Assembly (NCBI RefSeq): GCF_018408855.1
Contig: NZ_AP024325.1
Coordinates: forward strand, 992,001 to 1,056,000
Direction of reading: 5' to 3'
DNA: 64,000 bases
DNA from: Caballeronia sp. NK8
GTDB lineage: Bacteria; Pseudomonadota; Gammaproteobacteria; Burkholderiales; Burkholderiaceae
Shown piece by piece: positions 42,866 to 51,705 of the stretch (within the stretch, counting starts at the first letter, position 1; each line of letters opens with the position of its first letter). The translations under genes were made by a program, and so were the position numbers. A model generated the notes under the pieces. That model was given only the letters and a program-made list of their open reading frames with translations. It ran no database searches and was not told the origin of the DNA.

Positions 42866-42901
42866 TCGAGGTTCCTGAGCTTGAGTGTTGCTGATCGATG
42901 T

Positions 42902-43603
42902 TCAGACGACGCCGACACCGAGATAACGATCCTTGATCGACTCATCGGCGATGAACGCATCATTCGCGCCTTCATACACGATGCGTCCCTGCTCGATGAT
43001 GTAATGGCGATCCGCAAGCTGCGTGCACACTTCGAGATTCTGTTCGACGAGCAGAATCGCCACGCCCGCTTTGCGGATCAGCTTCAACTGCGCGACGATC
43101 TCCTCGACGATCACCGGCGCGAGTCCTTCCACCGGCTCATCGAGCATCAGAAGGCGCGGATGATTCATCAGGGCGCGGCCGATCGCGAGCATCTGTTGTT
43201 CGCCGCCGGAAAGCTGACCGCCGCCGTTCGTGCGCCGCTCTTTCAAACGCGGAAAGATGCGATAGATGTCCGCGAGTTGCCACGGCGAATCCTTGCGCGC
43301 GCCGAGCCGCAAGTTCTCTTCGACCGAAAGCAGCTTGAAGATGCCGCGATGCTCAGGCACGAAACACACGCCGCGCGCAGCGATCTTGTGAGGCGGCAGC
43401 TTCGCAAGCTCCGCGCCCTTGAACTTCACGCTGCCGCGTTGCGGCGTCACGACGCCCGCGATGCTTTTGAGCGTGGTCGATTTCCCCGCGCCGTTGCGCC
43501 CGAGCAGCGTGACGGTTTCGCCTTCGCCAATTTCGAGCGACACGCCCTGGAGAATATGGCTCTTGCCGTAATAGCCGTGAATGTCGTGGACGGCGAGCAT
43601 CAT
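42902..43603 (-). CDS. livF: Branched-chain amino-acid-type ABC transporter ATP-binding protein LivF
   Basis: The 233-residue ATPase has Walker A LLGRNGAGKST, signature QLSGGEQQMLAIGRAL and Walker B LLMLDEPVEGLAP, in the LivF length class. It starts at the ATGATG that overlaps the LivG stop. It powers a Liv-type importer for amino acids, amides or urea-like compounds, consistent with the two downstream hydrolases. Confidence 0.92.
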   Translation of the reverse strand: MMLAVHDIHGYYGKSHILQGVSLEIGEGETVTLLGRNGAGKSTTLKSIAGVVTPQRGSVKFKGAELAKLPPHKIAARGVCFVPEHRGIFKLLSVEENLRLGARKDSPWQLADIYRIFPRLKERRTNGGGQLSGGEQQMLAIGRALMNHPRLLMLDEPVEGLAPVIVEEIVAQLKLIRKAGVAILLVEQNLEVCTQLADRHYIIEQGRIVYEGANDAFIADESIKDRYLGVGVV

Positions 43604-44367
43604 GCGCGGCCTCCGGTGATCATGTTGCCGAGATAGGCGCTGCGCACGCGCTCGTCGCCGCGAATATCGGCCGGCTTGCCTTCGACCAGCACGCGGCCTT
43701 GCTGCATGACGGTGATCGTGTCGGAGATGTCCATCACGATATCCATGTTGTGCTCGATCAGCACGACCGTGTAGTCGTCGCGCAGGCTGCGGATCAGATG
43801 TTTCATGCTGTCGAGATCGTCGATGCCCATGCCCGATGTCGGTTCGTCGAGAAAGATGGCTTTGGGCCGCGCGGCGAGCGCCATGCCCACTTCGAGACGC
43901 CGCTGCTGACCATGCGACAACGCGCTCGCCTGCGTCGATGCAAAGCGTTGCAGCGCGAGACGTTCGAGAATGCCATCGACCGTATCGCGATGTTCGAGCA
44001 CGCCATGCGGCGGGCTCCACGCATTGAGCGCGCGCTTCGAATCGACACCTTGCGCGGCGAGACGCAGATTCTCGCGCACGGAGAGGTTCGCGAACAGGCT
44101 CGTCACCTGAAACGAGCGCGCGATGCCGCGCTTCACACGACGATGATCAGGCTCATGCGTCACATCGTGACCATCGAACACGATGTTGCCCGCCGTGATC
44201 GGCACCGTGCCCGTCAGCACGTGAAACAGCGTGGTCTTTCCCGCGCCGTTCGGTCCGATCACGGAATGCACCGTGTTCTTCGCGATGCGCAGGTTCACAT
44301 CCGTCAGCGCCGCGAACTTGCCATAGCGTTTCGCGACGCCCTTCGCTTCCAGTATCGATGCGCTCAT
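43600..44367 (-). CDS. livG: Branched-chain amino-acid-type ABC transporter ATP-binding protein LivG
   Basis: The 255-residue ATPase has Walker A VIGPNGAGKTTLFHVLTG, signature LSHGQQRRLEVGMALAARP and Walker B AIFLDEPTSGMG, characteristic of LivG. The ATG at 44367 overlaps the end of LivM (4 bp) and is the family start. It pairs with LivF as a heterodimer under the LivHM membrane subunits. Confidence 0.92.
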   Translation of the reverse strand: MSASILEAKGVAKRYGKFAALTDVNLRIAKNTVHSVIGPNGAGKTTLFHVLTGTVPITAGNIVFDGHDVTHEPDHRRVKRGIARSFQVTSLFANLSVRENLRLAAQGVDSKRALNAWSPPHGVLEHRDTVDGILERLALQRFASTQASALSHGQQRRLEVGMALAARPKAIFLDEPTSGMGIDDLDSMKHLIRSLRDDYTVVLIEHNMDIVMDISDTITVMQQGRVLVEGKPADIRGDERVRSAYLGNMITGGRA

Positions 44368-45386
44368 GCCGGCTCTCCCCGATCGCGCCTGAGCGCGCGC
44401 CAGATGCGTTCTCCCAGTCCCCACAGACCGCGCTGCATGAAGAGACTCACTGCAATCAAGACGAGCCCGAGCAACAGCAGCCAGCGCGGCCACAGCGTCG
44501 ACAGCCAGTCGGCAAACAGCACGTAGAACGCCGCGCCGAGCACGGAGGAAAAGAGATTGCCCGTGCCGCCGATGACCGTCATCACGAGAATCATCTCGCT
44601 CGTGTGATAGTCGATGTTCGACAGCGGTGCGATGCCGGTCATCATCGCGTGCAGCGCGCCGGCCAGTCCCGTCACCGCGCCCGATACGATGAAGGCGGCA
44701 AGCTTGAAGCGTCTGACGTCATAGCCCACGGCGGCCGCGCGCGCTTCGTTGTCGCGGATCGCGAGCAGCGTGCGGCCGAAGACCGAGTGCGATACGCGCA
44801 GCATCAGCCAGAACGCGATCAGGAACAGCACGGCGACGAACGCGTAGTATTGCCACGGCGATGCAATCGACACGAGCGGTTGCCCGAAGATCGACAGTGC
44901 GGGACGCGGGATATCGAGCAGGCCGTTGTCGCCGCCGGTGAGATCGGGCGTCGTGTAGGCGAGAAAGTAGAACATCTGCCCGAAGGCCAGCGTGAGCATC
45001 ACGAAGTACGCGCCGCGCTGACGAATGGAGAACCATCCGACGAGCGCCGCGGCCACCGCGCCCACCACGATTGCACCGAGCAACGCGGCAGGCACCTGAA
45101 GCCCTGACTTCGTGAGTATCAGGCCCGCGCTATAACTTCCGAGGCCGAAGAAAATGCCTTGCCCGAAGGACAGCAAGCCGGTATGACCGAGCAACAGATT
45201 GCAGCCCAGCGCGGCGAGCGCATAGACGAGCACTTCGGTTGCGAGCGATCCGGAACGCATCGTCATCGGCAGAATGCACACGACGACGGCCGCGAGCAAC
45301 AGAAAACGATAGCGATGCAGCGAATGCCTGAGCGAGCGTCGTGGCACGCTCACGTCCAGTGTTTTCGAATCGAGTTTGGCGTTCAC
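44364..45386 (-). CDS. livM: Branched-chain amino-acid-type ABC transporter permease LivM (GTG start)
   Basis: The 340-residue permease has about nine hydrophobic helices and the LivM core with GAYFVMLTLAFGQMFYFLAY and GGTGNLFSSVLGAAFYVL. The GTG at 45386 overlaps the LivH stop (GTGA), giving a short basic cytoplasmic lead before the first helix; no ATG nearby does so. It forms the membrane pore with LivH. Confidence 0.9.
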   Translation of the reverse strand: MNAKLDSKTLDVSVPRRSLRHSLHRYRFLLLAAVVVCILPMTMRSGSLATEVLVYALAALGCNLLLGHTGLLSFGQGIFFGLGSYSAGLILTKSGLQVPAALLGAIVVGAVAAALVGWFSIRQRGAYFVMLTLAFGQMFYFLAYTTPDLTGGDNGLLDIPRPALSIFGQPLVSIASPWQYYAFVAVLFLIAFWLMLRVSHSVFGRTLLAIRDNEARAAAVGYDVRRFKLAAFIVSGAVTGLAGALHAMMTGIAPLSNIDYHTSEMILVMTVIGGTGNLFSSVLGAAFYVLFADWLSTLWPRWLLLLGLVLIAVSLFMQRGLWGLGERIWRALRRDRGEPA

Positions 45387-46243
45387 GCGGTCCTCCCGAG
45401 CAATCCATTCGGACGCAGCAGCAACACCGCAGCCATTGCGACGTAAATCATGAGACGCGCGCCTTCGGGCCACAACGTGCTCATCACGCTTTGCACGATG
45501 CCCACCAGCAACCCGCCGACGAGTGCGCCGAGAAAGTTACCCATCCCGCCCACCACCACCACGACGAAAGCGACGCCGAGCGCTTCGATGCCCATGAAGG
45601 GATCGACACCGCGTATCGGGGCGGCGAGCACGCCTGCGAGCGCCGCCGTGCCCGCGCCGAGCGCGAAGACGAGACTGAAAATACGCGTCACGTTGATGCC
45701 GAGCAGCGACACCATCTCGCTCGATTCGCTGCCCGCGCGCACCGCGCTGCCCAGACGCGTGCCTTCGAGCACCCACCACAGAATGCCCGCCAGCACGGCC
45801 GTGAAGGCAATCACGAAGAGCCGGTATTTCGGGTAGATGAAGCTGCCCCACATCACGACGCCGTTCAGGATGTCGGGGACCGGAACGTTATCTCCGAGCG
45901 GTCCCCACGCGATGATCGCGCATTCCTGTATCACGAGCGCGAGCCCGACCGTCGCGAGAATATGGAACTCGTGCTGCTGCGCGTAGACGTGCCGCAGCAC
46001 GGCTTTCTCGACGATCCACGCGCACGCACCCACCACGACGGGCACGACGACGAGCGCGGCCCAGAAGTTCAGCGACCACTGCATCGCCTGATAGCAGAAG
46101 TACGCGCCAAGCAGATAGAAAGCGCCGTGCGCGAAGTTCACGAAGCGCAGCAGCCCGAACACGATCGACAACCCGACCGCGAGCAAGAAATACAGCATGC
46201 CCACGCCGATGCCGTTCACGACCTGCAACAGATAAACGTTCAT
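45383..46243 (-). CDS. livH: Branched-chain amino-acid-type ABC transporter permease LivH
   Basis: The 286-residue permease begins NVYLLQVVNGIGVGMLYFLL, has about eight helices and the LivH motif FVVVVVGGMGNFLGALVGGLLVGIVQSV. It is 84 bp after the substrate-binding-protein gene. It couples to LivM by an overlap of 4 bp. Confidence 0.92.
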   Translation of the reverse strand: MNVYLLQVVNGIGVGMLYFLLAVGLSIVFGLLRFVNFAHGAFYLLGAYFCYQAMQWSLNFWAALVVVPVVVGACAWIVEKAVLRHVYAQQHEFHILATVGLALVIQECAIIAWGPLGDNVPVPDILNGVVMWGSFIYPKYRLFVIAFTAVLAGILWWVLEGTRLGSAVRAGSESSEMVSLLGINVTRIFSLVFALGAGTAALAGVLAAPIRGVDPFMGIEALGVAFVVVVVGGMGNFLGALVGGLLVGIVQSVMSTLWPEGARLMIYVAMAAVLLLRPNGLLGRTA

Positions 46244-46327
46244 GGCCTTGCATCAGAAGAGTGGCGGCGCGAATGCAAGCCTTGCCTGCATTCGCATGAA
46301 AACAGCGCGCATCAGAACATCAAGACA

Positions 46328-47536
46328 TCAAGCCAGCTTGCATTGCGTCTTGTCGAGCGGCAGGAACGATTGGCCAGAACTGACGATGTCGGCGTAGTCG
46401 TCCTTGTCCTTCATCTTGCTCTTGGGCTTGCCCTTCAACAGGTAGTAGTTCTTCAGCACCTGATGATCGCCCGCGCGAATCTCTTCCGGACCGGTCAATC
46501 CCGCGTACTTCATGCCTTCGAGCGCCGCGACGACTTTCTTCGGATCGGCGGTGCCCGCCTTGACGATGCCGTCGAGCAGAATCTTCGTGCAGATATACGA
46601 GCCCGCGAGACTGTAGTTCGGGTTCGACTTGTAAGTTGCGTTGACGCGCTTGACGAGATCGTGATTGAGCGGCGTGTCGATCGCATGCCAGTACTGCGCG
46701 CCGAAGTACACGCCTTCGCAAATGTCTGGGCCGAGCGCTTCGAATTGCTCCAGCCCCGACGCCCATGCCATCAGGATGGTGCAGTTGTTCTTCATGCCGA
46801 AGCTCACAGCCTGACGCAATGTGTCCGACGATTGCGAACCGAAGTTCAGGATCAGAAGGACATCCGGCTTTGCGGCGACCGCATTGGTCAGATAACCGCT
46901 GAACTCCTTTTCATTGAGCGAGTGATAACTGTTGCCCACGTGCTCGATGCCCTTCTCCTTGAAGATGTTTTTCGCCGCGGAAAGGAGACCGTCACCGAAC
47001 ACGTATTGCGGCGTGATGGTGTACCAGCGCTTCGCGTTGGGCATCGACTGGATCAACGGACGCACCGTCTGCTCAATCGCGCCGAAAGTCGGCACCGACC
47101 AGCGGAAGGTCGCGCTGTTGCAATCCTTGCCGGTGAGTTCGTCCGCGCCCGCTGTCGTGATGAAGATGCCGTCGGCTTTCTGGGCTTCCTTGCCCATTGC
47201 GAGCGCTTCAGAAGAAAGAATGCCGCCCGCGAAATAACGCGCGTTCTTCTGCTGCGCGATTTCCTGCACACGGCGCACCGCCGTTGCGGGTTTTCCCTCG
47301 GTATCGAGCGTCGTATAGGCGAGCGGCTGGCCGAGCACCTTGCCGTATTGATCGATCGCGAGCTTCATGCCGAGATCGGCGTACTTGCCGTTGGCCGCGA
47401 ACGGACCGGACATCGGCACCGGGCAGGCGAACTGGATCGGCGAGCCCTGCGCAAAGGCGCTTCTTGCCACGAGCGCTTCGATCGATCCTGGAATGGCCGA
47501 CAGCGCGGCCAGTTTCAACATGTTTCGGCGATTCAA
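46328..47536 (-). CDS. Liv-type ABC transporter substrate-binding protein
   Basis: The 402-residue protein has a signal with a twin-arginine-like start (MNRRNMLKLAALSAIP) and a cleavage site near AFAQG, so it may use the Tat route. The mature part is a Peripla_BP_6 protein (PVPMSGPFAANGKYADLGMK, TTAGADELTG). It supplies the substrate to LivHMGF. Its promoter region faces the GntR gene and contains a 36-bp palindrome that is the likely operator. Confidence 0.92.
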   Translation of the reverse strand: MNRRNMLKLAALSAIPGSIEALVARSAFAQGSPIQFACPVPMSGPFAANGKYADLGMKLAIDQYGKVLGQPLAYTTLDTEGKPATAVRRVQEIAQQKNARYFAGGILSSEALAMGKEAQKADGIFITTAGADELTGKDCNSATFRWSVPTFGAIEQTVRPLIQSMPNAKRWYTITPQYVFGDGLLSAAKNIFKEKGIEHVGNSYHSLNEKEFSGYLTNAVAAKPDVLLILNFGSQSSDTLRQAVSFGMKNNCTILMAWASGLEQFEALGPDICEGVYFGAQYWHAIDTPLNHDLVKRVNATYKSNPNYSLAGSYICTKILLDGIVKAGTADPKKVVAALEGMKYAGLTGPEEIRAGDHQVLKNYYLLKGKPKSKMKDKDDYADIVSSGQSFLPLDKTQCKLA

Positions 47537-47611
47537 AATTGACGCTCCTTGAAGAAGATGACCCGCGCAGCCGCCCCGTATTATTTTCGTGGTACGTTCG
47601 AGCCTCGGCGG

Positions 47612-47647
47612 GGTTCATCCTATTTATCATGATAAATAGAATGAACC
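47612..47647. promoter_or_regulatory. 36-bp palindromic operator between the Liv operon and the GntR gene
   Basis: The two 18-base arms are reverse complements with one mismatch and no spacer. The inner 18 bases TATTTATCATGATAAATA are perfect. The site lies 76 bp before the substrate-binding-protein start and 103 bp before the GntR start. It is AT-rich in a GC-rich region, as expected for an operator of the adjacent regulator. Confidence 0.8.
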
Positions 47648-47749
47648 TGATGCTAGGAACAATAAATTCGCGTGTCAATAAGGCAAAATTCCAGTCTGCG
47701 TAGCCGCCATGCGTACGCGTATAAAGCAGAAACGACAGGGAGCATCGAC

Positions 47750-48586
47750 ATGGTGATGGAGCGTGCAAAACGCGCGGGCGCTGCAATCGAGATCGCGCAA
47801 CAGTCGATCAAGCAGCCCAAGCGCGCCGACCTCGTCGCGGAAGAGATCAAGCGGCTGATCACGGAAAAGAACCTCAAGCCCGGCGACAAGCTGCCGCGCG
47901 AAGTCGAGTTGCAGCAGCTCTTCTCCGTGAGCAAGAGCACGATACGCGAGGCGCTCAAGTCGCTCGAAGTGCAAGGGCTCATCAAGGTGACGACGGGTCC
48001 GTCGGGCGGCGGCACGATCGTCGAAGTGCCGCTCGATCGCACGTTGCAGCTCTTGCAGAACTATCTGTTCTTCAAGGACGTGACCATCGACGATATCTAT
48101 ACCGTGCGTCAGTTGCTCGAACCCGAACTGGCGGCGGGCGCGGTGCCTCATCTCACCGACGAGGATTTCGCGGCGCTGGAAACGAACATCGCGTGTTGCG
48201 ACGAGCCCGCCGCGGCGCATGCGGATCGCGACATCGTCAGGCAACGTCAGGAAGACGTGAACTTTCACGACATTCTCGCCGCCGCCAATCCCAATCCGTT
48301 TCTGCGCTTCACGTGCGAACTCATCAACGAGATGATCAGGCAGCTCATCGAGTTCAGGAACGATACGCCGCAGGCCGAGCACGAGCGCTTCGGCCGCGCG
48401 AACGTGAAGATCCACAAGGCGATCACGGAAGCCGCGCGCGCACGCAACGCGGACAAGGTCCGTGAGCTGATGGTGATTCACATGACCGAAGCGCCGCGTT
48501 ACGTGAAGCGCATGAAGGGCAAGCTGCGCGGGCGGCTCATTCTCGACTCGGAAATCCGCAAGCGCATGGGCGTACGCGGTAGCTGA
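47750..48586 (+). CDS. GntR-family (FadR/FCD-type) transcriptional regulator
   Basis: The 278-residue protein has a winged-helix domain (about 25-95) with DKLPREVELQQLFSVSKSTIREALKSLEVQGLI and an FCD ligand domain (about 110-250) with DDIYTVRQLLEPELA, NFHDILAAA and HKAITEAA. The ATG at 47750 has AGGGAG 8 bp upstream. It is divergent from the Liv operon, and the palindrome between them is its probable binding site. It likely represses the importer until the substrate or a breakdown product binds. Confidence 0.9.
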   Translation: MVMERAKRAGAAIEIAQQSIKQPKRADLVAEEIKRLITEKNLKPGDKLPREVELQQLFSVSKSTIREALKSLEVQGLIKVTTGPSGGGTIVEVPLDRTLQLLQNYLFFKDVTIDDIYTVRQLLEPELAAGAVPHLTDEDFAALETNIACCDEPAAAHADRDIVRQRQEDVNFHDILAAANPNPFLRFTCELINEMIRQLIEFRNDTPQAEHERFGRANVKIHKAITEAARARNADKVRELMVIHMTEAPRYVKRMKGKLRGRLILDSEIRKRMGVRGS

Positions 48587-48731
48587 TTCGCGGACGCCCG
48601 TGCTGAAACGAAGCGGTGCGACCGACTACAATCGACCCATGAATCACGGAGTTTTCGACGCAATGCGAGGTGGCGTCGCACAGCGATGGCGTGCCCGGTC
48701 ATGCGGGGATGGCGTCATGCGGAGAACCTGA

Positions 48732-50312
48732 ATGCCCGCCAGTTTGAAGGCCGTTCGCAAGACCGGACGCGTGATGAGTCGCCGGCTGATGCGACGCAAC
48801 AACTCTGCCGCGATGCGCTTCGCCGAAGCGTTCTCGCGCTTTCCGGTGCTCGCCGGACTGATCGGCACCGCCATCGCCATTTCCATGGCCGTGCTGTCGT
48901 TCGCCGCGCTCTGGCAGGGACGCGCGCAGGCGCTGCAGAACGCGCATCAGGCGTCGGCCAATCTCGTCGCGACCCTGAGCGCGGATATCGCCCGCAACGC
49001 CGAAGCGATCGACCTGTCGCTGCGCACCATCGTGAGCGGCGCGCAAAACCCCGCCGTGATGGCGCTTCCTCCCGATCTGCGCAAGCTCGTTCTGTTCGAT
49101 GGCGCCACCGGAATGACCTATGTCGGCGGCGCGTTCGTCATGGATCGCGAAGGACGCATCGTGATCGAACGCGATCCTTCGCAGCATGCCGATCTGCTTT
49201 TCAACGATCGCGACTACTTCAAGGATCATGCCGAACACGCCGACGCGGGCCTCTTCATTTCCGGACCCTATGCGTCGCGACTGCGCAAGGGCGTGGCCTC
49301 GCTCGCGATGAGCCGCCGCATCAACGCGCCGGACGGATCGTTCGCGGGGGTCGCGGTCATCGCGCTGAACGTCGCCTACTTCAGGAACCTGTTGTCGCGC
49401 GTGAACGTCGGCCGCTCGGGGTCGGCGTTCATCGTGCAGGAGGACGGCGTGATGATCGCGCGCAAGCCCGCGTTGCCTTCGGATGAAACGGGATACGTCG
49501 CGAAATCGCCCACTTTCTCCGCGATGAAGGACGCGCCCTCCGGCTCCTATATCTCCCGCTCGACGATCGACGGTGTACGGCGGCTCTATACCTTCCAGCA
49601 CGTGCCGGGCACGCATCTGATCGCGGCGGTCGCGCCTGCGGAGGATGACGTGCTCAGCGCATGGCGTGAACGCAGCGTCGTCATCGGTGGCCTGACGCTG
49701 ATGTTCGGCGGCGGCTTCATCGTCATCTCCTGGCTGCTGGCCATCTCGTTGCGTTCGCGTGCGATCGCGCACGAGAAACTGCAACGGCTCGCGGGCACGG
49801 ACGCGCTGACCGGACTCTCCAATCGCCGCGCGCTCGACCGCCGGCTCGACGAGGAATGGCGGCGTGCGCGGCGCGCCGATCAACCGCTCTCCGCGCTGTT
49901 CGTCGACGTCGATTACTTCAAGCTCTACAACGACACCTACGGTCACGCGATGGGTGACGATGCGCTCATCGCGGTGGCCGATTGCATACAGAATTCCGCG
50001 AAGCGGCCCGGCGATATCGTTGCGCGCTACGGCGGCGAGGAGTTCGTGATCGTGTTGCCAGGCGCGGCCTCGAGCGGCGCGTTCACGTTCGCGGAACGCC
50101 TGCGCGTGAAAGTGGAGGAGCTGGCGATTCCGAACAGCGCCGTGCCCAAGGGGGTGCTGACCATCAGCATCGGCTGCGCCACGGCCTCGCCGCGCCATGC
50201 CGACGACGCGCTCAAGCTGCTCAACAGCGCCGACTCAGCGCTTTACCTCGCGAAACGCGCCGGACGCAACCGCGCGATTCATGAAGACAGCGTCGCGAGC
50301 GACGGCGCCTGA
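48732..50312 (+). CDS. Membrane-anchored diguanylate cyclase with periplasmic CACHE sensor
   Basis: The 526-residue protein has a helix near 37-62, an extracytoplasmic double-CACHE-like sensor (about 65-310; FNDRDYFKDHAEHAD, FIVQEDGVMIARKPAL), a second helix near 317-340 and a GGDEF domain. The active site reads ARYGGEEFVIVLPG with GGEEF at 434-438, a functional variant, and DYFKLYNDTYGHAMGDDAL is intact. There is no RxxD inhibitory site visible directly before the GGEEF. It should make cyclic di-GMP in response to a small periplasmic ligand. Confidence 0.92.
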   Translation: MPASLKAVRKTGRVMSRRLMRRNNSAAMRFAEAFSRFPVLAGLIGTAIAISMAVLSFAALWQGRAQALQNAHQASANLVATLSADIARNAEAIDLSLRTIVSGAQNPAVMALPPDLRKLVLFDGATGMTYVGGAFVMDREGRIVIERDPSQHADLLFNDRDYFKDHAEHADAGLFISGPYASRLRKGVASLAMSRRINAPDGSFAGVAVIALNVAYFRNLLSRVNVGRSGSAFIVQEDGVMIARKPALPSDETGYVAKSPTFSAMKDAPSGSYISRSTIDGVRRLYTFQHVPGTHLIAAVAPAEDDVLSAWRERSVVIGGLTLMFGGGFIVISWLLAISLRSRAIAHEKLQRLAGTDALTGLSNRRALDRRLDEEWRRARRADQPLSALFVDVDYFKLYNDTYGHAMGDDALIAVADCIQNSAKRPGDIVARYGGEEFVIVLPGAASSGAFTFAERLRVKVEELAIPNSAVPKGVLTISIGCATASPRHADDALKLLNSADSALYLAKRAGRNRAIHEDSVASDGA

Positions 50313-50348
50313 AGCATTGCGGGACGTCGGGCGTATCATGCATGTTGA

Positions 50349-50393
50349 ATGCAATCGTGCGTTTTGCATGCCGCATTCCACATGCAATCGTGC
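50349..50393. promoter_or_regulatory. Direct repeat pair upstream of the LysE gene
   Basis: ATGCAATCGTGC occurs at 50349-50360 and again at 50382-50393, exactly 33 bp apart, or about three helical turns. Between them lies TTTTGCATGCCGCATTCC. The pair ends 20 bp before the LysE start, so it probably binds a regulator on one DNA face. Confidence 0.55.
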
Positions 50394-50413
50394 AAACAGA
50401 GGAGGACCATCCG

Positions 50414-51058
50414 ATGACCGCATCGAACGCCGTACTCGCGATTCTGTTCTCGCTGCTGCTCGGCGCGATGATCCCCGGACCGAGCTTCGTGGTCGTGGCG
50501 CGCAACGCCATAGGCATATCGCGCGCCGATGGTCTCGCGACCGCGCTCGGCATGGGTGTGGGCGGCATCTTCTTCGGCGGCATCGCGCTCGCGGGACTCT
50601 ATACCCTGCTGGTCGCCGTGGAGTGGCTCTACATCGCGCTGAAGGTCGCGGGCGGCCTCTATCTGATCCACATTGCGTGGAAGATCTGGCGCGGCGCCGC
50701 GCAGCCGATGCATATGCCGACTCGCGACGATGCGCCCGCGCTGACGAGAAGCGCACGCAAATCCTTCTGGCTCGGACTCACCACGCAACTGAGCAATCCG
50801 AAGACCGCCATCTGGTACGGCAGCATCTTCGCGGCGCTTCTGCCGCAGCATCCGCCGCTGTGGTGCTATTTCGTGCTGCCGCCCATGGTCTTCGCGATCG
50901 AGACGGGCTGGTACACCGTCGTCGCGCTGGGATTTTCCAGCCAGCGGCCGCGCGATATGTATCTGCGCGCGAAGAAGTGGATCGATCGCATTGCGTCGAG
51001 CGTCATCGCGGCGCTCGGCTTGCGCCTCGTGCTCACGGCCGGCAGAACTGGTTTGTAG
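50414..51058 (+). CDS. LysE/RhtB-family amino-acid exporter
   Basis: The 214-residue protein has about six hydrophobic helices and the family motif GAMIPGPSFVVVARNAIGISRADGLATALGMGVGG. The ATG at 50414 has GGAGGA 8 bp upstream. Members export amino acids or homoserine-like compounds through the inner membrane. A conserved downstream segment LTTQLSNPKTAIWYGSIFAAL fits the family. The upstream direct repeats suggest ligand-controlled expression. Confidence 0.9.
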   Translation: MTASNAVLAILFSLLLGAMIPGPSFVVVARNAIGISRADGLATALGMGVGGIFFGGIALAGLYTLLVAVEWLYIALKVAGGLYLIHIAWKIWRGAAQPMHMPTRDDAPALTRSARKSFWLGLTTQLSNPKTAIWYGSIFAALLPQHPPLWCYFVLPPMVFAIETGWYTVVALGFSSQRPRDMYLRAKKWIDRIASSVIAALGLRLVLTAGRTGL

Positions 51059-51103
51059 TTCGGCATTCAGAACACAAAAGTCAAAACGCCATCAGGCATT
51101 CCG

Positions 51104-51145
51104 AATGCAAAAAACCGGGACGCACGCCCTAACGCACGTCCCGGT
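51104..51145 (-). terminator. Terminator between the LysE gene and the Gly-Gly small-protein gene
   Basis: ACCGGGACG (51114-51122) and CGTCCCGGT (51137-51145) are perfect 9-base arms around a 14-base loop. On the minus strand the stem is followed by TTTTTT, giving a Rho-independent terminator for the small-protein gene. On the plus strand the following CTCCTCTC makes a weaker signal for LysE. Confidence 0.8.
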
Positions 51146-51177
51146 CTCCTCTCACAGGCGGCTTCCGAAGCCACGCG

Positions 51178-51372
51178 TCACAGCGGATGCAGCTTGCCGT
51201 CGAGGTCCATCGTCCATTGCGAGCCGTCCTTGAACGTCAGCACGCCGCTATTGGCGTCGATATGAATCGGCCTGCCGGCCGGCTCCTTCTTGTCGCCTCC
51301 AAAGATGCGGGACATCTCGGAAGAGGACAGATCCTCGGCATGTTCCAGATCGTCGAGCTTCAGGTTCGCCAT
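51178..51372 (-). CDS. 64-aa protein with Gly-Gly leader-like N-terminus, predicted sigma-54 controlled
   Basis: The protein begins MANLKLDDLEHAEDLSSSEM and reaches Gly25-Gly26 after RIF, the layout of a double-glycine leader, followed by 38 polar residues (DKKEPAGRPIHIDANSG, FKDGSQWTMDLDGKLHPL). The start has AAGGAGA upstream. It has its own -24/-12 element and a strong terminator, and is divergent from the sigma-54 activator gene. No peptidase-transporter or RiPP enzyme other than PqqD is in the window. It could be an exported small protein or a modified peptide precursor; the family is not recognised. Confidence 0.7.
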   Translation of the reverse strand: MANLKLDDLEHAEDLSSSEMSRIFGGDKKEPAGRPIHIDANSGVLTFKDGSQWTMDLDGKLHPL

Positions 51373-51444
51373 GGGGTTTCTCCTTGTGATGCGTGAGCAA
51401 GCGTTTGCTTGAATCGAGCGTATGGTGCGCTCGCCATGGTTCTT

Positions 51445-51460
51445 TGCATCGTGCATGCCA
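51445..51460 (-). promoter_or_regulatory. Predicted sigma-54 promoter of the Gly-Gly small-protein gene
   Basis: On the minus strand TGGCATG-CACG-ATGCA places GG and GC exactly 12 bases apart, as in the -24/-12 consensus. It lies about 75 bp before the small-protein ATG. The -12 half is ATGC rather than TTGC, so it is the weakest of the four sites in this region. Confidence 0.6.
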
Positions 51461-51632
51461 ATGATCGCTACGTCGGCTGCGAGCCTTATGCAGCGGTCCG
51501 TCGATGCAAACGCACGCGGTCTTTCGAACTGGCAAGTCGCACGCGGGCCAACACAACACACGCGATGCTGTCGCCACCGCGACGACACCGGCATCCTTTC
51601 GATTGACTGACACACACGATCGCGCCGCTCTT

Positions 51633-51648
51633 TGGCGCAGGACTTGCT
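51633..51648 (+). promoter_or_regulatory. Predicted sigma-54 promoter of the activator gene
   Basis: TGGCGCA-GGAC-TTGCT, followed by TTTTT, has GG at 51634-51635 and GC at 51646-51647 with correct 12-base spacing. It lies 58 bp before the activator start at 51706, suggesting that the activator controls itself. The interval 51373-51705 (333 bp) holds this site, the divergent site and no gene. Confidence 0.7.
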
Positions 51649-51705
51649 TTTTATCCGCGCTCACACATCCGGCGATACGACCGGCACTTGCACATGGAGG
51701 AGAGG

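Noticed and set aside
47641..47749. Earlier in-frame start for the GntR regulator at 47672
   Set aside because: The added 26 residues are unrelated to the family, and the ATG at 47750 has a proper AGGGAG site.
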